Translations under genes and position numbers: made by a program
The notes under the pieces: generated by a model
What the model saw: the letters and a program-made list of their open reading frames with translations, nothing else
Databases searched by the model: none
Told to the model about the DNA's origin: nothing
Origin: Yersinia thracica
GTDB lineage: Bacteria > Pseudomonadota > Gammaproteobacteria > Enterobacterales > Enterobacteriaceae
Direction: 5' to 3'
Assembly: GCF_902170565.1 (NCBI RefSeq)
Contig: NZ_CABHXX010000135.1
Location: 17,763-81,762, forward strand
Length of the DNA: 64,000 nucleotides
Shown: piece by piece, positions 39,000 through 48,734 of the stretch
Numbering within the stretch: position 1 is the first letter of the stretch
How the letters are laid out: each line of letters begins with the position of its first letter

Positions 39000-39353
39000 T
39001 AACGGTTCCTTTCTGTGGGATGCGAACAACGGAAAAGCGCTTTGATTCTAAAGAGCTAACCCACGCAATGCCACCCATTTACGGTTATTTATGTTACAGA
39101 ATGCGCATTTTCGCTGAAAATTCGCCGCATCAGCAGTGAAATAGCCTAATGGCGATTAATTAACCACATTACCCCTTCTACCAAATCCTAGCCAACAGTG
39201 AAATTCTGCAACCGGGATCACGTATTGCTTATTTCCTTACTCTCAAACTGCCATTTTTGCGAGCAGCATCCCATTTTGTTTTTGGTTAATCGTTAGTCTT
39301 TCCCCTCAAATGAGAGCGCTCTCATTTCTAATTTATTCATTTGGAGGCCAAAT
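39000..39353. promoter_or_regulatory. ppiA - GH4 glycosidase divergent intergenic region
   Basis: 354 nt without a gene. It must contain the ppiA promoter (minus) and the glycosidase promoter (plus). The right end carries the palindromic operator described separately, 26 nt before the glycosidase ATG, and a GGAGG ribosome site (39341-39345) lies before it. TTGGTT (39284-39289) could be the -35, but a matching -10 is weak. Nothing else is evident. Confidence 0.5.
39308..39327 (+). promoter_or_regulatory. Perfect LacI/GalR-type operator
   Basis: AAATGAGAGCGCTCTCATTT is a perfect 20-bp palindrome centred on CG, the form preferred by LacI-family regulators (TGAGAGCGCTCTCA core; the actinobacterial CelR operator TGGGAGCGCTCCCA has the same form). 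It ends 26 nt before the glycosidase start and could be the target of the LacI-type gene at 40819. Confidence 0.75.
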
Positions 39354-40667
39354 ATGAAAACCTTTAAAATTACCATTATTGGTGGCGGCAGTAGCTATAC
39401 CCCAGAATTAGTTGATGGATTAATTCAGCGGATTGACCAGTTACCGGTCACGGAACTGGCGCTGGCTGACGTCGAGTTAGGCCGTCAAAAAGTGGAAATT
39501 ATTGCTGCACTGACCCGCAGAATGCTGGATCGCCACGGGCTGGAACGCGTGAAAGTTAGTGTTCACTTCTCCCTGGATACCGCAATTGAAGGCGCCAGTT
39601 TTGTTCTGACACAATTCCGGGTTGGCCAACTCCCAGCACGGGCAGCAGATGAGCGCTTGGGTCTGAAATATAACTTGCTCGGGCAGGAGACAACCGGCGT
39701 CGGCGGTTTTGCCAAAGCGCTACGCACTATTCCGGTGATGCTGGATATTGCGGCTAAAGTTGAGAAACTGGCACCAGATGCCTGGATAATTAACTTTACC
39801 AACCCCGCCGGTATCGTCACCGAAGCAGTAACCCGTTATAGCAAAGCGAAAATTATTGGCCTGTGTAATGTTCCAATCAGCATGCACCACATGATTGCAA
39901 AATTACTGGATGCGCCTTATGAAGATATCCAACTGCGCTTCGCCGGGCTTAATCATATGGTGTGGGTGCATGAAGTGTTGCAACAGGGTAAAAATGTCAC
40001 CGCAGATGTGCTGAACATGCTGTGTGACGGCGCTTCACTGACCATGAACAACATCAAAGAAGCTCCATGGCCGCCGGAATTCCTGCGGGCAATGGGCGCA
40101 ATTCCTTGCCCATATCATCGCTATTTCTACCAGACTCAAGATATGCTGGCAGAAGAGCAGGCCGCCGCCGCTGAACGTGGCACCCGCGCAGAACAGGTGA
40201 TGCAGGTAGAAAAAGAGTTATTTGATCTGTACGCTGACCCACATCTGGACAGCAAACCGGAGCAATTGAGTTTCCGGGGCGGATCATTTTATTCTGAAGT
40301 AGCACTGGAACTTATTCGTGCAATTCATAATAATTTAGGCACGCAACTCGTGGTGAATACCACAAACCGTGGTGCAATCCGTGGTTTGTCTGATGGTTCC
40401 GTGGTAGAAACCAACTGTATTGTTGATGCACAAGGTGCTCATCCGCTCACTTTCGGACCTTTGCCGGTGTCAATGCACGGGCTAACTCAGCAAGTTAAAG
40501 CCTATGAGCGCCTGACGATTGAAGCGGCAGTTCACGGTGATCGCCGTAGTGCCCTGCTGGCATTAGTGACCAACCCGCTGATTGGCAACGCCAGCATTGC
40601 TCAACCACTACTGGAAGAGGTTTTACAGGTCAATAAACCTTACTTGCCGCAGTTCGCAGATTTGTAA
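39354..40667 (+). CDS. 6-phospho-beta-glucosidase, glycoside hydrolase family 4
   Basis: 437 residues, usual length. Rossmann NAD site ITIIGGGSSYTPELVDG (7-23), NFTNPAG (147-153), and the metal ligands C171 (GLCNVP) and H201 (GLNHMVW). The GH4 mechanism uses NAD+ and Mn2+ to cleave phosphorylated disaccharides. Closest by order and motif to LicH/CelF/ChbF-type enzymes; the exact sugar is unresolved. No PTS permease is adjacent. Upstream operator, downstream ERIC and LacI regulator. Confidence 0.92.
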   Translation: MKTFKITIIGGGSSYTPELVDGLIQRIDQLPVTELALADVELGRQKVEIIAALTRRMLDRHGLERVKVSVHFSLDTAIEGASFVLTQFRVGQLPARAADERLGLKYNLLGQETTGVGGFAKALRTIPVMLDIAAKVEKLAPDAWIINFTNPAGIVTEAVTRYSKAKIIGLCNVPISMHHMIAKLLDAPYEDIQLRFAGLNHMVWVHEVLQQGKNVTADVLNMLCDGASLTMNNIKEAPWPPEFLRAMGAIPCPYHRYFYQTQDMLAEEQAAAAERGTRAEQVMQVEKELFDLYADPHLDSKPEQLSFRGGSFYSEVALELIRAIHNNLGTQLVVNTTNRGAIRGLSDGSVVETNCIVDAQGAHPLTFGPLPVSMHGLTQQVKAYERLTIEAAVHGDRRSALLALVTNPLIGNASIAQPLLEEVLQVNKPYLPQFADL

Positions 40668-40680
40668 CATTAACTCATTT

Positions 40681-40805
40681 TATACCCACAGTAATCGGAG
40701 TCGCAGGTAGGCAGCAAACGAATGAGTCCCGATGAGCTTACTCATGTAAGTGATTCGGGTGAGTGAGTGAAGCTAACACCCCTGCGCCTTCAAGTACGAA
40801 GGGGA
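40681..40805 (+). repeat. ERIC-type intergenic repeat
   Basis: About 125 nt. The central part (GAGTCCCGATGAGCTTACTC, then ATGTAAGTGATTCGGGTGAG) matches the ERIC core, whose well-known versions read GTGAATCCCCAGGAGCTTACAT and AAGTAAGTGACTGGGGTGAGCG. The ends TATACCC and the degenerate CGAAGGGG fit ERIC termini. It lies between the glycosidase and the regulator gene, so it is transcribed as part of the leader of the latter. Confidence 0.85.
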
Positions 40806-40818
40806 TTGGAGCAAGATA

Positions 40819-41799
40819 ATGGTCACACTGGAAGACGTCGCGGTATTAGCCGGGGTTTCCCGTGCTACGGTATCCCGCGTGGTCAACGGTGATACCAATG
40901 TCAAAGCGCAGACGCGCGAAAAAGTCGAACAAGCGGTCGCGGTCTTGGGCTACACCCCCAACCCTGCCGCGCGGGCACTGGCCTCCAGCCAAAGTAATAC
41001 GTTGGGGCTAGTGACCACCTCTTATCGCGGCGGCTTTTTTGGTGCCTTGATGGATTTTGTCCAAACTGAAGCTGAATTTCAGGGTAAACAGCTGTTAGTC
41101 ACTCAAGGGCGGGATAATGCAGATAAAGAATGGCAGGCTATTCAGCGCCTGTATAACTTACGCTGCGATGGTTTAATCCTGCACGTCCGTTTTCTCAGCG
41201 ATGAGAGGCTGCATCAGCTGGCAGCGGCTGGGCGCTCATTTGTGTTATTGGATAGGCTGGTTCCCGGCCTGGAAGCCCGCTGTGTTACTTTTGATCATCG
41301 CCGCGCCAGCCAAATGGCAACACAGACATTGATTGATGCCGGCCATCGCCATATTGCTTGTATCAGTGGCTCCGCACAGCGCCATTCCAGTGAATTACGC
41401 CGTCAGGGCTTTCTTGATGCCATGCAATTAGCCGGTTTAGAGCCGGTGGCCTGTGTAGAGGGGGTTTATGACCTGGAAAGTGGCCACCAGCGCGCTGATG
41501 AAATTCTCAACCTCCCCAAGCTCCCCACCGCCATTTATTGTTGTAACGAAGAAATGGCCATTGGCGCTTTGTTGGCTATCAATAAGCACCATTTGCAAGT
41601 ACCGCAGGATATTTCATTGCTTTGCTATGACAGCGGCGAACGCGCCCCATTTGTCCGTCCGGCATTGACCAGCCTGCATTTCCCTATTGTAGAAATGGCG
41701 CGCTATGCGACTCAATTACTGATTAACCCATTGATCCCCAACGCCAGTTTCCCACCCGCGATTATCATGCGCGAGTCAGTTATGCCGCCCAGGAAGTAG
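40819..41799 (+). CDS. LacI-family transcriptional regulator
   Basis: 326 residues. N-terminal HTH (2-23, VTLEDVAVLAGVSRATVSRVVNG) with hinge helix (PNPAARALASSQSNTLGLV), then a periplasmic-binding-protein-like domain. It resembles AscG/CytR-type sugar repressors. Its inferred target is the palindrome before the adjacent GH4 gene; the inducer is likely a phospho-disaccharide or sugar. GGAG site before the ATG. Confidence 0.9.
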   Translation: MVTLEDVAVLAGVSRATVSRVVNGDTNVKAQTREKVEQAVAVLGYTPNPAARALASSQSNTLGLVTTSYRGGFFGALMDFVQTEAEFQGKQLLVTQGRDNADKEWQAIQRLYNLRCDGLILHVRFLSDERLHQLAAAGRSFVLLDRLVPGLEARCVTFDHRRASQMATQTLIDAGHRHIACISGSAQRHSSELRRQGFLDAMQLAGLEPVACVEGVYDLESGHQRADEILNLPKLPTAIYCCNEEMAIGALLAINKHHLQVPQDISLLCYDSGERAPFVRPALTSLHFPIVEMARYATQLLINPLIPNASFPPAIIMRESVMPPRK

Positions 41800-41946
41800 T
41801 TTTTCTGTTGGTTCATGCCCGTGCTGCTCACTCTCTCCTTGCGATCAAAATTTGCCCACTCCGCTGCCATATTCAGAATATTTACCAGATGAACCGTCAC
41901 CGCAAATTGTGACATCTCACTATTATTCGCAATAGCATTTCATTCA

Positions 41947-42000
41947 TTACATTAAAAGTTGAATGTAAGTCACAAAAACTCGCCATGCCTGTGCTAGGAT
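41947..42000 (+). promoter_or_regulatory. tsgA upstream region: inverted repeat and extended -10
   Basis: TTACATT-N8-AATGTAA (41947-41968) is a perfect 7-bp inverted repeat. Downstream, TGCTAGGAT (41992-42000) fits an extended -10 promoter. Together they suggest a regulated promoter about 90 nt before the tsgA ATG. The regulator is unknown. Confidence 0.45.
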
Positions 42001-42091
42001 TCGCGGCCTCAATGCTGAAATTAGTTTGAACCATTTTTATAAAGGTTCTTACTATTATTGTTTAAATATTATGCTGACACAGGCCCCATCT

Positions 42092-43276
42092 ATGAATAAC
42101 AGCAATCGCCTTCGACTCACTTGGATCAGTTACTTTTCATACGCGCTGACCGGTGCGTTAGTTATTGTCACCGGGATGGTGATGGGAAACATCGCAGAGT
42201 ATTTCAATCTGCCTATTGCCAGTATGAGTAACACATTCACTTTCCTTAACGCTGGTATTTTGATCTCTATCTTCCTGAATGCCTGGTTGATGGAAATCAT
42301 TCCACTAAAACGTCAGTTAGTGTTTGGTTTTATTCTGATGTTAATTGCGATTGCCGGGTTAATGGTTGGCCATAACCTGATGGTCTTCTCCATCAGCATG
42401 TTCATTCTCGGGGTGGTTAGCGGGATAACCATGTCGATCGGGACTTTCCTGATTACCCATATGTATGAAGGGCGTCAGCGCGGTTCTCGCCTGCTGTTCA
42501 CCGACTCCTTCTTCAGCATGGCTGGGATGATTTTCCCGGTCGCCGCGGCCATGCTGCTGGCGCGCCATATTGAATGGTATTGGGTTTATGCTTGCATCGG
42601 CCTACTGTATGTCGGCATTTTCGTGCTGACACTGTGCTCTGAATTCCCGGTTCTGGGCCATAAAGCCACTGACCAGAGCAAGCCTGTAGCCAAAGAGAAA
42701 TGGGGCATGGGTGTACTGTTCCTGGCGATTGCCGCGCTGTGCTATATCCTCGGCCAACTCGGTTTCATCCAGTGGGTACCGGAATACGCCACCAAAACTT
42801 TCAATATGGATATCAGTCAGGCTGGCCAATTGGTCAGTAACTTCTGGATTTCCTACATGATTGGGATGTGGGTATTCAGCTTTATTCTGCGCTTTTTTGA
42901 TCTGCAACGCATCGTCACCGTGTTAGCCGCGCTGGCAACTTTGTCGATGTACCTGTTTGTCAGCACCAATAACCCAGAGCACTTGAGCTACTACATTCTG
43001 GCGTTGGGTTTTGTTTCCAGTGCGATTTACACCACGTTGATTACGCTGGGTTCACTGCAAACTAAAGTGTCTTCGCCAAAACTGGTAAACTTCATTCTGA
43101 CCTGCGGCACCGTCGGCACCATGCTGACTTTCGTGGTCACTGGCCCGATTGTGGCGAACAGTGGTGTTCATGCCGCTCTGGCCACCGCCAATGGTTTGTA
43201 TCTGGCCGTATTTGTGATGTGTCTGATTCTGGGCTTCTTCACCAAGCACCGCAGCCACGGCCATACAACCAACTGA
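42092..43276 (+). CDS. tsgA: Major facilitator TsgA
   Basis: 394 residues from [21 protein letters not shown] at 42092 (E. coli 393); 22 earlier codons dropped. About 12 membrane helices of the MFS fold. TsgA (YhfC) is tellurite- and selenite-associated, with an unknown transport substrate. It shares a terminator with codA, which points towards it, and lies upstream of nirB as in E. coli. Confidence 0.94.
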   Translation: MNNSNRLRLTWISYFSYALTGALVIVTGMVMGNIAEYFNLPIASMSNTFTFLNAGILISIFLNAWLMEIIPLKRQLVFGFILMLIAIAGLMVGHNLMVFSISMFILGVVSGITMSIGTFLITHMYEGRQRGSRLLFTDSFFSMAGMIFPVAAAMLLARHIEWYWVYACIGLLYVGIFVLTLCSEFPVLGHKATDQSKPVAKEKWGMGVLFLAIAALCYILGQLGFIQWVPEYATKTFNMDISQAGQLVSNFWISYMIGMWVFSFILRFFDLQRIVTVLAALATLSMYLFVSTNNPEHLSYYILALGFVSSAIYTTLITLGSLQTKVSSPKLVNFILTCGTVGTMLTFVVTGPIVANSGVHAALATANGLYLAVFVMCLILGFFTKHRSHGHTTN

Positions 43277-43289
43277 TTTAGCGAGTTAT

Positions 43290-43318
43290 TGCCCTGTCAC
43301 CATCTCGGTTGCAGGGCA
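43290..43318. terminator. Shared terminator between tsgA and codA
   Basis: Perfect 7-bp stem TGCCCTG with CAGGGCA, loop of about 15 nt, 14 nt after the tsgA stop and 5 nt from the codA stop. T-runs are short on both sides. Confidence 0.6.
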
Positions 43319-43322
43319 TCTT

Positions 43323-44621
43323 CTATTTAAAATCCACCCGCTCTTTCTGACCGAGATAAATCCAGCTTTCTGCCGGTTGCGTCTTGGCGATCACCACACC
43401 ATGGCGAATAGAATAATGCACCGGTACTTGTCGCCGCACCGCATCAAAACCATTGTCGGCGGGCAGAATTATCAGGTTGGCGCTATTCCCCGACTGCAAA
43501 CCATAATCCGACAAATTCAACGTTCTGGCGCTGTGGGTGGTTATCAAATTCAGCCCATCATTTATTTGGCCATAACCCATCAACTGGCAGATATGTAATC
43601 CCATATGCAGCACCTGCAACATATTGGCAGTGCCCAGTGGGTACCACGGGTCAAATACATCGTCATGACCGAAACAAACATTAATCTCTGCCGCCAGCAT
43701 CTCTTTAACCCGTGTAATACCGCGCCGCTTGGGATAAGTATCAAAGCGCCCTTGCAAGTGAATATTTACCAGTGGGTTAGCAACAAAATTAATGCCGGAC
43801 ATTTTCAGCAAACGGAATAATCGCGAGGTATAAGCGCCATTATAAGAGTGCATCGCCGTGGTATGACTGGCGGTCACCCGCGCGCCCATGTTCTCCCGGT
43901 GCGCCAATGCCGCTACCGTTTCGACAAAACGCGACTGTTCATCATCAATTTCATCACAATGAACATCCACCAGCCGCTGATATTTCTGCGCTAATGCAAA
44001 GGCGATATGCAGTGATTCGACGCCATATTCGCGGGTAAATTCAAAATGAGGGATCGCGCCGACCACATCCGCCCCCAGCCGCAGCGCCTCTTCTAACAAT
44101 GCGACGCCCTCGGGATAAGAGAGAATCCCCTCCTGTGGGAAAGCCACAATCTGCATATCCACCCACGGGCTGACTTCTTCTTTGACTTCCAGCATTGCGC
44201 TTAAAGCCGTCAAACTGGGGTCGGAAACATCCACATGAGTACGAACATGCTGAATCCCATTGGCTATTTGCCATTTCAATGTTTGCCAGGCGCGTTGTTT
44301 AACATCCTCGCGAGTCAGTAGCGCCTTGCGCTCGGCCCAGCGCTCAATGCCCTCAAACAAAGTGCCGGATTGGTTCCAACTGGGCTGCCCGGCGGTTTGA
44401 GTGGTATCCAGATGAATATGCGGCTCAATAAATGGCGGCAAGGCCAGCCCACCTTGAGCATCCAATATCCCCTCACCGGCGACGACGGTCTGCTCTGGTT
44501 GCGGCGCAATCGCAGTGATTTTTCCGTCCGCAATGGCTATCTGCCACAGCCCCGTTTGCCCACTAAGGCGGACATTATTGATTGTGGTTAATAAATGAGG
44601 GGTTAAAGATTTGCCCGCCAT
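43323..44621 (-). CDS. codA: Cytosine deaminase
   Basis: 432 residues from the ATG at 44621, which has a strong GGAGG site 5 nt upstream; an ATG four codons earlier lacks one. Strongly similar to E. coli CodA (427). Metal ligands HxH at H68/H70 (EPHIHLDTT), the catalytic [10 protein letters not shown] stretch, and [14 protein letters not shown]. It hydrolyses cytosine to uracil. No codB permease is adjacent. Confidence 0.93.
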   Translation of the reverse strand: MAGKSLTPHLLTTINNVRLSGQTGLWQIAIADGKITAIAPQPEQTVVAGEGILDAQGGLALPPFIEPHIHLDTTQTAGQPSWNQSGTLFEGIERWAERKALLTREDVKQRAWQTLKWQIANGIQHVRTHVDVSDPSLTALSAMLEVKEEVSPWVDMQIVAFPQEGILSYPEGVALLEEALRLGADVVGAIPHFEFTREYGVESLHIAFALAQKYQRLVDVHCDEIDDEQSRFVETVAALAHRENMGARVTASHTTAMHSYNGAYTSRLFRLLKMSGINFVANPLVNIHLQGRFDTYPKRRGITRVKEMLAAEINVCFGHDDVFDPWYPLGTANMLQVLHMGLHICQLMGYGQINDGLNLITTHSARTLNLSDYGLQSGNSANLIILPADNGFDAVRRQVPVHYSIRHGVVIAKTQPAESWIYLGQKERVDFK

Positions 44622-44803
44622 AAAGGCCTCCATGATTGTTTTTCATTATTACCCTCTAGCTTACCCGACCCACCTCCCTCCACCCGATTTTCTTTTAATA
44701 AAACAGCGTTTTATTTTAATGAATAAAAAAACCAAAACTGAAACCTTTCAGCTAAACATGAATGAAATCCGCAACTTATAAAAAACGTTAAAAATCAGCC
44801 GCC

Positions 44804-44819
44804 TACCACCTTAGAGGTA
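44804..44819 (+). promoter_or_regulatory. NarL/NarP 7-2-7 site upstream of nirB
   Basis: TACCACC-TT-AGAGGTA is a 7-2-7 inverted pair of TACYNMT-type heptamers, centred at 44811.5, 28 bp upstream of the FNR site centre. In E. coli the same sites are at -69.5 and -41.5, also 28 bp apart. It predicts nitrate/nitrite activation. Confidence 0.8.
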
Positions 44820-44832
44820 TATGGAAAGCAAA

Positions 44833-44846
44833 TTGATTTACATCAA
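44833..44846 (+). promoter_or_regulatory. FNR box of the nirB promoter
   Basis: TTGATTTACATCAA matches TTGAT-N4-ATCAA perfectly, centre 44839.5. With -41.5 placement the start of transcription would be near 44881, and TAAGGT (44868-44873) falls where the -10 should be, the same hexamer as in E. coli nirB. This class II anaerobic promoter drives nirBDC-cysG. Confidence 0.9.
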
Positions 44847-44903
44847 TAAGTGCGCCGTGCGGAAGATTAAGGTGAGGGTAGAAAATTAAAAATTGAGGCA
44901 AAA

Positions 44904-47450
44904 ATGAGCAAAGTCAAACTTGCCATCATCGGCAACGGTATGGTCGGCCACCGCTTTATTGAAGACTTATTGGATAAAGCAGATAAAGACCAATTTGAGA
45001 TAACCGTCTTTTGCGAAGAACCGCGCATCGCTTATGACCGGGTTCATCTTTCTTCTTATTTCTCCCACCACACCGCGGAAGAACTGTCACTGGTTCGCGA
45101 AGGTTTTTATGACAAGCACGGCGTCAATGTGCTGGTTGGCGAACGCGCCATTACCATTAACCGCAAAGAGAAAGTTATCCACTCCAACAGCGGCCGTACT
45201 CTGTATTACGACAAGCTGGTTATGGCGACTGGCTCTTATCCGTGGATCCCACCGATTAAAGGCAGCGAAGGGCAAGATTGCTTTGTTTACCGCACCATTG
45301 AAGATTTAAATGCCATTGAAGCTTGCACCCGCCGCAGCAAACGCGGGGCGGTGATTGGCGGCGGGTTATTAGGATTGGAAGCAGCGGGCGCACTGAAAAG
45401 CCTCGGCGTTGAAACCCATGTCATTGAGTTTGCTCCGGTATTAATGGCTGAACAGCTTGATCCCATGGGCGGCGACCAACTGCGCCAGAAGATTGAGCGC
45501 ATGGGCGTCCGAGTTCACACTGGCAAAAATACCCAAGAAATTGTCCATAGCGGGCAAAACAGCCGCAAAACTATGCTGTTTGCCGATGGTTCGCAGCTGG
45601 AAGTCGATTTTATCGTGTTTTCCACCGGCATCCGTCCGCAAGACAAACTGGCCCATCAATGCGGTTTAGCCACAGCACGCCGTGGTGGTATTGCTATCAA
45701 TGATTATTGCCAGACGTCTGATCCGGATGTGTACGCCATTGGCGAATGCGCATCCTGGCAAGAGCGGACTTTCGGGCTGGTTGCGCCGGGTTACAAAATG
45801 GCGCAAGTGACCGCCGACCATTTACTGGGGCGCGAAAATGCCTTCCATGGCGCAGATATGAGCGCCAAGCTCAAGCTGCTGGGAGTGGATGTCGGCGGGA
45901 TTGGTGATGCCCATGGCCGCACTGAAGGTGCGCGCAGCTATGTCTATCTGGATGAAAGTAAAGAAATTTATAAGCGTTTGGTGGTCAGTGCCGACAACAA
46001 AACCCTGCTCGGGGCGGTGCTGGTGGGGGATACCAGCGATTACGGCAATCTGCTGCAACTGGCCCTGAATAATATTGAGCTACCGGAAAATCCAGACAGT
46101 CTGATTTTACCGGCTCACGCGGGCAGCAAACCGGCGATGGGGGTGGATTCACTGCCAGATACTGCACAAATCTGCTCCTGTTTTGATGTCACCAAAGGCG
46201 ACATTATTCAGGCCATCGGCCAGGGCTGCCATACCGTGGCGGCGCTGAAATCGGCGACCAAAGCTGGCACCGGCTGCGGCGGCTGTATTCCACTCGTCAC
46301 CCAAGTATTAAATACCGAACTCAGCAAGCAAGGTATTGAAGTTAATCATCATTTATGTGAGCACTTTGCCTACTCGCGCCAAGAGCTTTACCACCTGATT
46401 CGCGTTGAACAGATTAAAACTTTCGATGCCTTGCTGGAAAAATACGGCAAAGGCTACGGCTGTGAAGTCTGTAAACCGACAGTCGGCTCACTGCTGGCAT
46501 CCTGTTGGAATGAATATGTCCTGGAGCCGCAACATACCCCGTTGCAAGACACCAACGACAACTTCCTCGGTAATATCCAAAAAGACGGCACTTACTCGGT
46601 TATCCCGCGCTCACCGGGTGGGGAAATTACCCCGGATGGCTTGCTGGCCATAGGCCGCATTGCCAAAGAATATAATCTCTACACCAAACTGACCGGCTCA
46701 CAGCGCGTCGGGATGTTCGGCGCGCAAAAAGACGACCTGCCCGCTATCTGGGCGCAGTTGATTGAAGCGGGCTTTGAGACCGGACACGCCTATGCCAAAG
46801 CTCTGCGTATGGCAAAAACCTGTGTTGGTAGCACCTGGTGCCGCTTTGGCGTGGGTGACAGCGTTGGCTTTGGTGTTGCGCTGGAACACCGCTATAAGGG
46901 CATCCGTACACCGCACAAAATGAAATTTGGTGTCTCCGGCTGTACCCGTGAATGTTCTGAAGCACAGGGCAAAGATGTCGGGATTATTGCCACCGAAAAT
47001 GGCTGGAACTTGTATGTTTGCGGTAACGGCGGGATGAAACCTCGTCATGCGGATTTACTGGCCGCGGATCTGGATGAAGAAACCCTGATGCGCTACCTCG
47101 ACCGCTTTATGATGTTCTACATCCGCACCGCCGATAAGCTGCAACGCACCTCAGTGTGGCTGGAAAGTCTGGAGGGCGGCATTAATTATCTACGCGCCGT
47201 GATTCTCGACGACAAACTGGGCATCAATGATCAGCTCGAAACTGATATTGCCCGTCTGCGCGACAAAGTCGTCTGCGAATGGCAAGTCACGGTGGAAAAC
47301 CCGGCGGCGCAAGTCCGTTTCGCCCACTTTATCAACAGCCCGCTGCGCGACCCCAATGTACAAGTGGTGCGCGAGCGCGACCAACACCGCCCGGCCCGCC
47401 CGGAAGAACGCATCCCCGTCCGGATGCTGGAACTGGAGGAAAACCTATGA
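44904..47450 (+). CDS. nirB: NADH-dependent nitrite reductase, large subunit
   Basis: 848 residues (E. coli 847). N-terminal FAD/NADH oxidoreductase (1-330, AIIGNGMVG; IGGGLLGLEAAG), a BFD-like [2Fe-2S] domain (CSCFDVTKGDI and CGGCIP, about 417-460), then sulfite/nitrite reductase halves with the siroheme-[4Fe-4S] cysteines in TCVGSTWCR and SGCTRECSEA (about 640-690). Reduces nitrite to ammonia in the cytoplasm. Overlaps nirD by 4 nt. Confidence 0.97.
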   Translation: MSKVKLAIIGNGMVGHRFIEDLLDKADKDQFEITVFCEEPRIAYDRVHLSSYFSHHTAEELSLVREGFYDKHGVNVLVGERAITINRKEKVIHSNSGRTLYYDKLVMATGSYPWIPPIKGSEGQDCFVYRTIEDLNAIEACTRRSKRGAVIGGGLLGLEAAGALKSLGVETHVIEFAPVLMAEQLDPMGGDQLRQKIERMGVRVHTGKNTQEIVHSGQNSRKTMLFADGSQLEVDFIVFSTGIRPQDKLAHQCGLATARRGGIAINDYCQTSDPDVYAIGECASWQERTFGLVAPGYKMAQVTADHLLGRENAFHGADMSAKLKLLGVDVGGIGDAHGRTEGARSYVYLDESKEIYKRLVVSADNKTLLGAVLVGDTSDYGNLLQLALNNIELPENPDSLILPAHAGSKPAMGVDSLPDTAQICSCFDVTKGDIIQAIGQGCHTVAALKSATKAGTGCGGCIPLVTQVLNTELSKQGIEVNHHLCEHFAYSRQELYHLIRVEQIKTFDALLEKYGKGYGCEVCKPTVGSLLASCWNEYVLEPQHTPLQDTNDNFLGNIQKDGTYSVIPRSPGGEITPDGLLAIGRIAKEYNLYTKLTGSQRVGMFGAQKDDLPAIWAQLIEAGFETGHAYAKALRMAKTCVGSTWCRFGVGDSVGFGVALEHRYKGIRTPHKMKFGVSGCTRECSEAQGKDVGIIATENGWNLYVCGNGGMKPRHADLLAADLDEETLMRYLDRFMMFYIRTADKLQRTSVWLESLEGGINYLRAVILDDKLGINDQLETDIARLRDKVVCEWQVTVENPAAQVRFAHFINSPLRDPNVQVVRERDQHRPARPEERIPVRMLELEENL

Positions 47451-47773
47451 GTCAGTGGACCCCACTTTGCCCATTAAATGACATTTTGCCCGGTAGCGGC
47501 GTATGCGGCCTGGTTGGTGAGCATCACGTCGCGGTCTTCCGGCCTTATGCCGACGAACAGGTCTTTGCTATCAGCAATATTGACCCCTTTGCTCAGGCCA
47601 GCGTGTTGTCGCGTGGATTAATTGCAGAACATCAAGGTGATTTGTGGGTGGCTAGCCCGCTGAAAAAACAGCATTTTCGCCTGCATGATGGTTTCTGTCT
47701 GGAAGATGAAACGCGCTCAGTGACCCATTACGACGTGCGGGTCCGTGACGGCATAGTGCAAGTCAAAGCGTAA
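47447..47773 (+). CDS. nirD: Nitrite reductase small subunit
   Basis: 108 residues (E. coli 108), starting MSQWTPLCPLNDILPGSGV; the longer frame upstream is nirB shadow. Rieske-like fold lacking the cluster ligands, as in other NirD. Partner of NirB. Start ATG overlaps the nirB stop as ATGA. Confidence 0.95.
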   Translation: MSQWTPLCPLNDILPGSGVCGLVGEHHVAVFRPYADEQVFAISNIDPFAQASVLSRGLIAEHQGDLWVASPLKKQHFRLHDGFCLEDETRSVTHYDVRVRDGIVQVKA

Positions 47774-47894
47774 TAGATAACGGGAGGATCCGGTCAATCT
47801 GGATCCAACAAAAATAACATTAGTCATCCCCAAAGATATTGGCGTCGCAGCGAACACCGCTGCGGCGTCAAGAGCAACGGGATTGGGATAAAAT

Positions 47895-48701
47895 ATGTAT
47901 ACAGACACCATCAACAAATGCGCGGCCAATGCGGCGCGGATCGTCAAACTGGCTAAAGAAAGCCCGCTGGGCTTTTGGATTGGTTCGGCGATGGCCGGTG
48001 CCTATGTCGGCCTTGGCATTATTCTGATTTTCACCCTGGGCAACCTGATTGACCCGGCTTACCGCCCATTAGTCATGGGAGCCACCTTTGGTCTGGCGTT
48101 GACCTTGGTGATTATTGCCGGCTCTGAACTGTTTACTGGCCACACCATGTTCCTGACCTTTGGTGTCAAAGCGGGCACCATCAAATCCAGCCAAATGTGG
48201 GCCGTTTTACCACAAACCTGGCTGGGGAATCTGTTGGGTTCTGTTTTTGTCGCCCTGCTCTATTACTACGGCGGCGGCAATTTGCTGTCCGTTGACACCA
48301 GTTTGGTACACACCGCGGCGCTGGCAAAAACCTCTGCGCCCGCTATGACCTTATTTTTCAAGGGTGTATTATGTAACTGGCTGGTTTGTCTGGCAATCTG
48401 GATGGCAATCCGTGTAGAGGGTGCCGCCAAATTCATCGCCATCTGGTGGTGTTTACTGGCCTTTATTGCCTCTGGTTACGAACACTCAGTGGCCAATATG
48501 ACCCTGTTTGCGTTGTCGTGGTTTGGTCATCACAGTGAGGCTTATACCTTAAGCGGCATCGGCCACAACCTGTTATGGGTCACACTGGGCAATACCTTGT
48601 CAGGCGCGGTATTTATGGGGCTGGGCTACTGGTATGCCACCCCACGGGAGCAGCGCCCACAGCCTGCGGTAGTTAACGCGCTGCAAGCCGTGAAAGAGTG
48701 A
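47895..48701 (+). CDS. nirC: Nitrite/formate-type channel NirC
   Basis: 268 residues, six membrane helices of the FNT family with the GSELFTGHTMFL and GHNLLWVTLGNTLSGAVFMGLGYW stretches. It moves nitrite across the inner membrane. It lies 121 nt after nirD; that gap holds the self-complementary CGCAGCG-AACAC-CGCTGCG hairpin (about 47846-47864), a possible processing or attenuation element. Confidence 0.95.
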   Translation: MYTDTINKCAANAARIVKLAKESPLGFWIGSAMAGAYVGLGIILIFTLGNLIDPAYRPLVMGATFGLALTLVIIAGSELFTGHTMFLTFGVKAGTIKSSQMWAVLPQTWLGNLLGSVFVALLYYYGGGNLLSVDTSLVHTAALAKTSAPAMTLFFKGVLCNWLVCLAIWMAIRVEGAAKFIAIWWCLLAFIASGYEHSVANMTLFALSWFGHHSEAYTLSGIGHNLLWVTLGNTLSGAVFMGLGYWYATPREQRPQPAVVNALQAVKE

Positions 48702-48734
48702 GTTATACAGAGTTAATGGCAAAACGATTGATAG

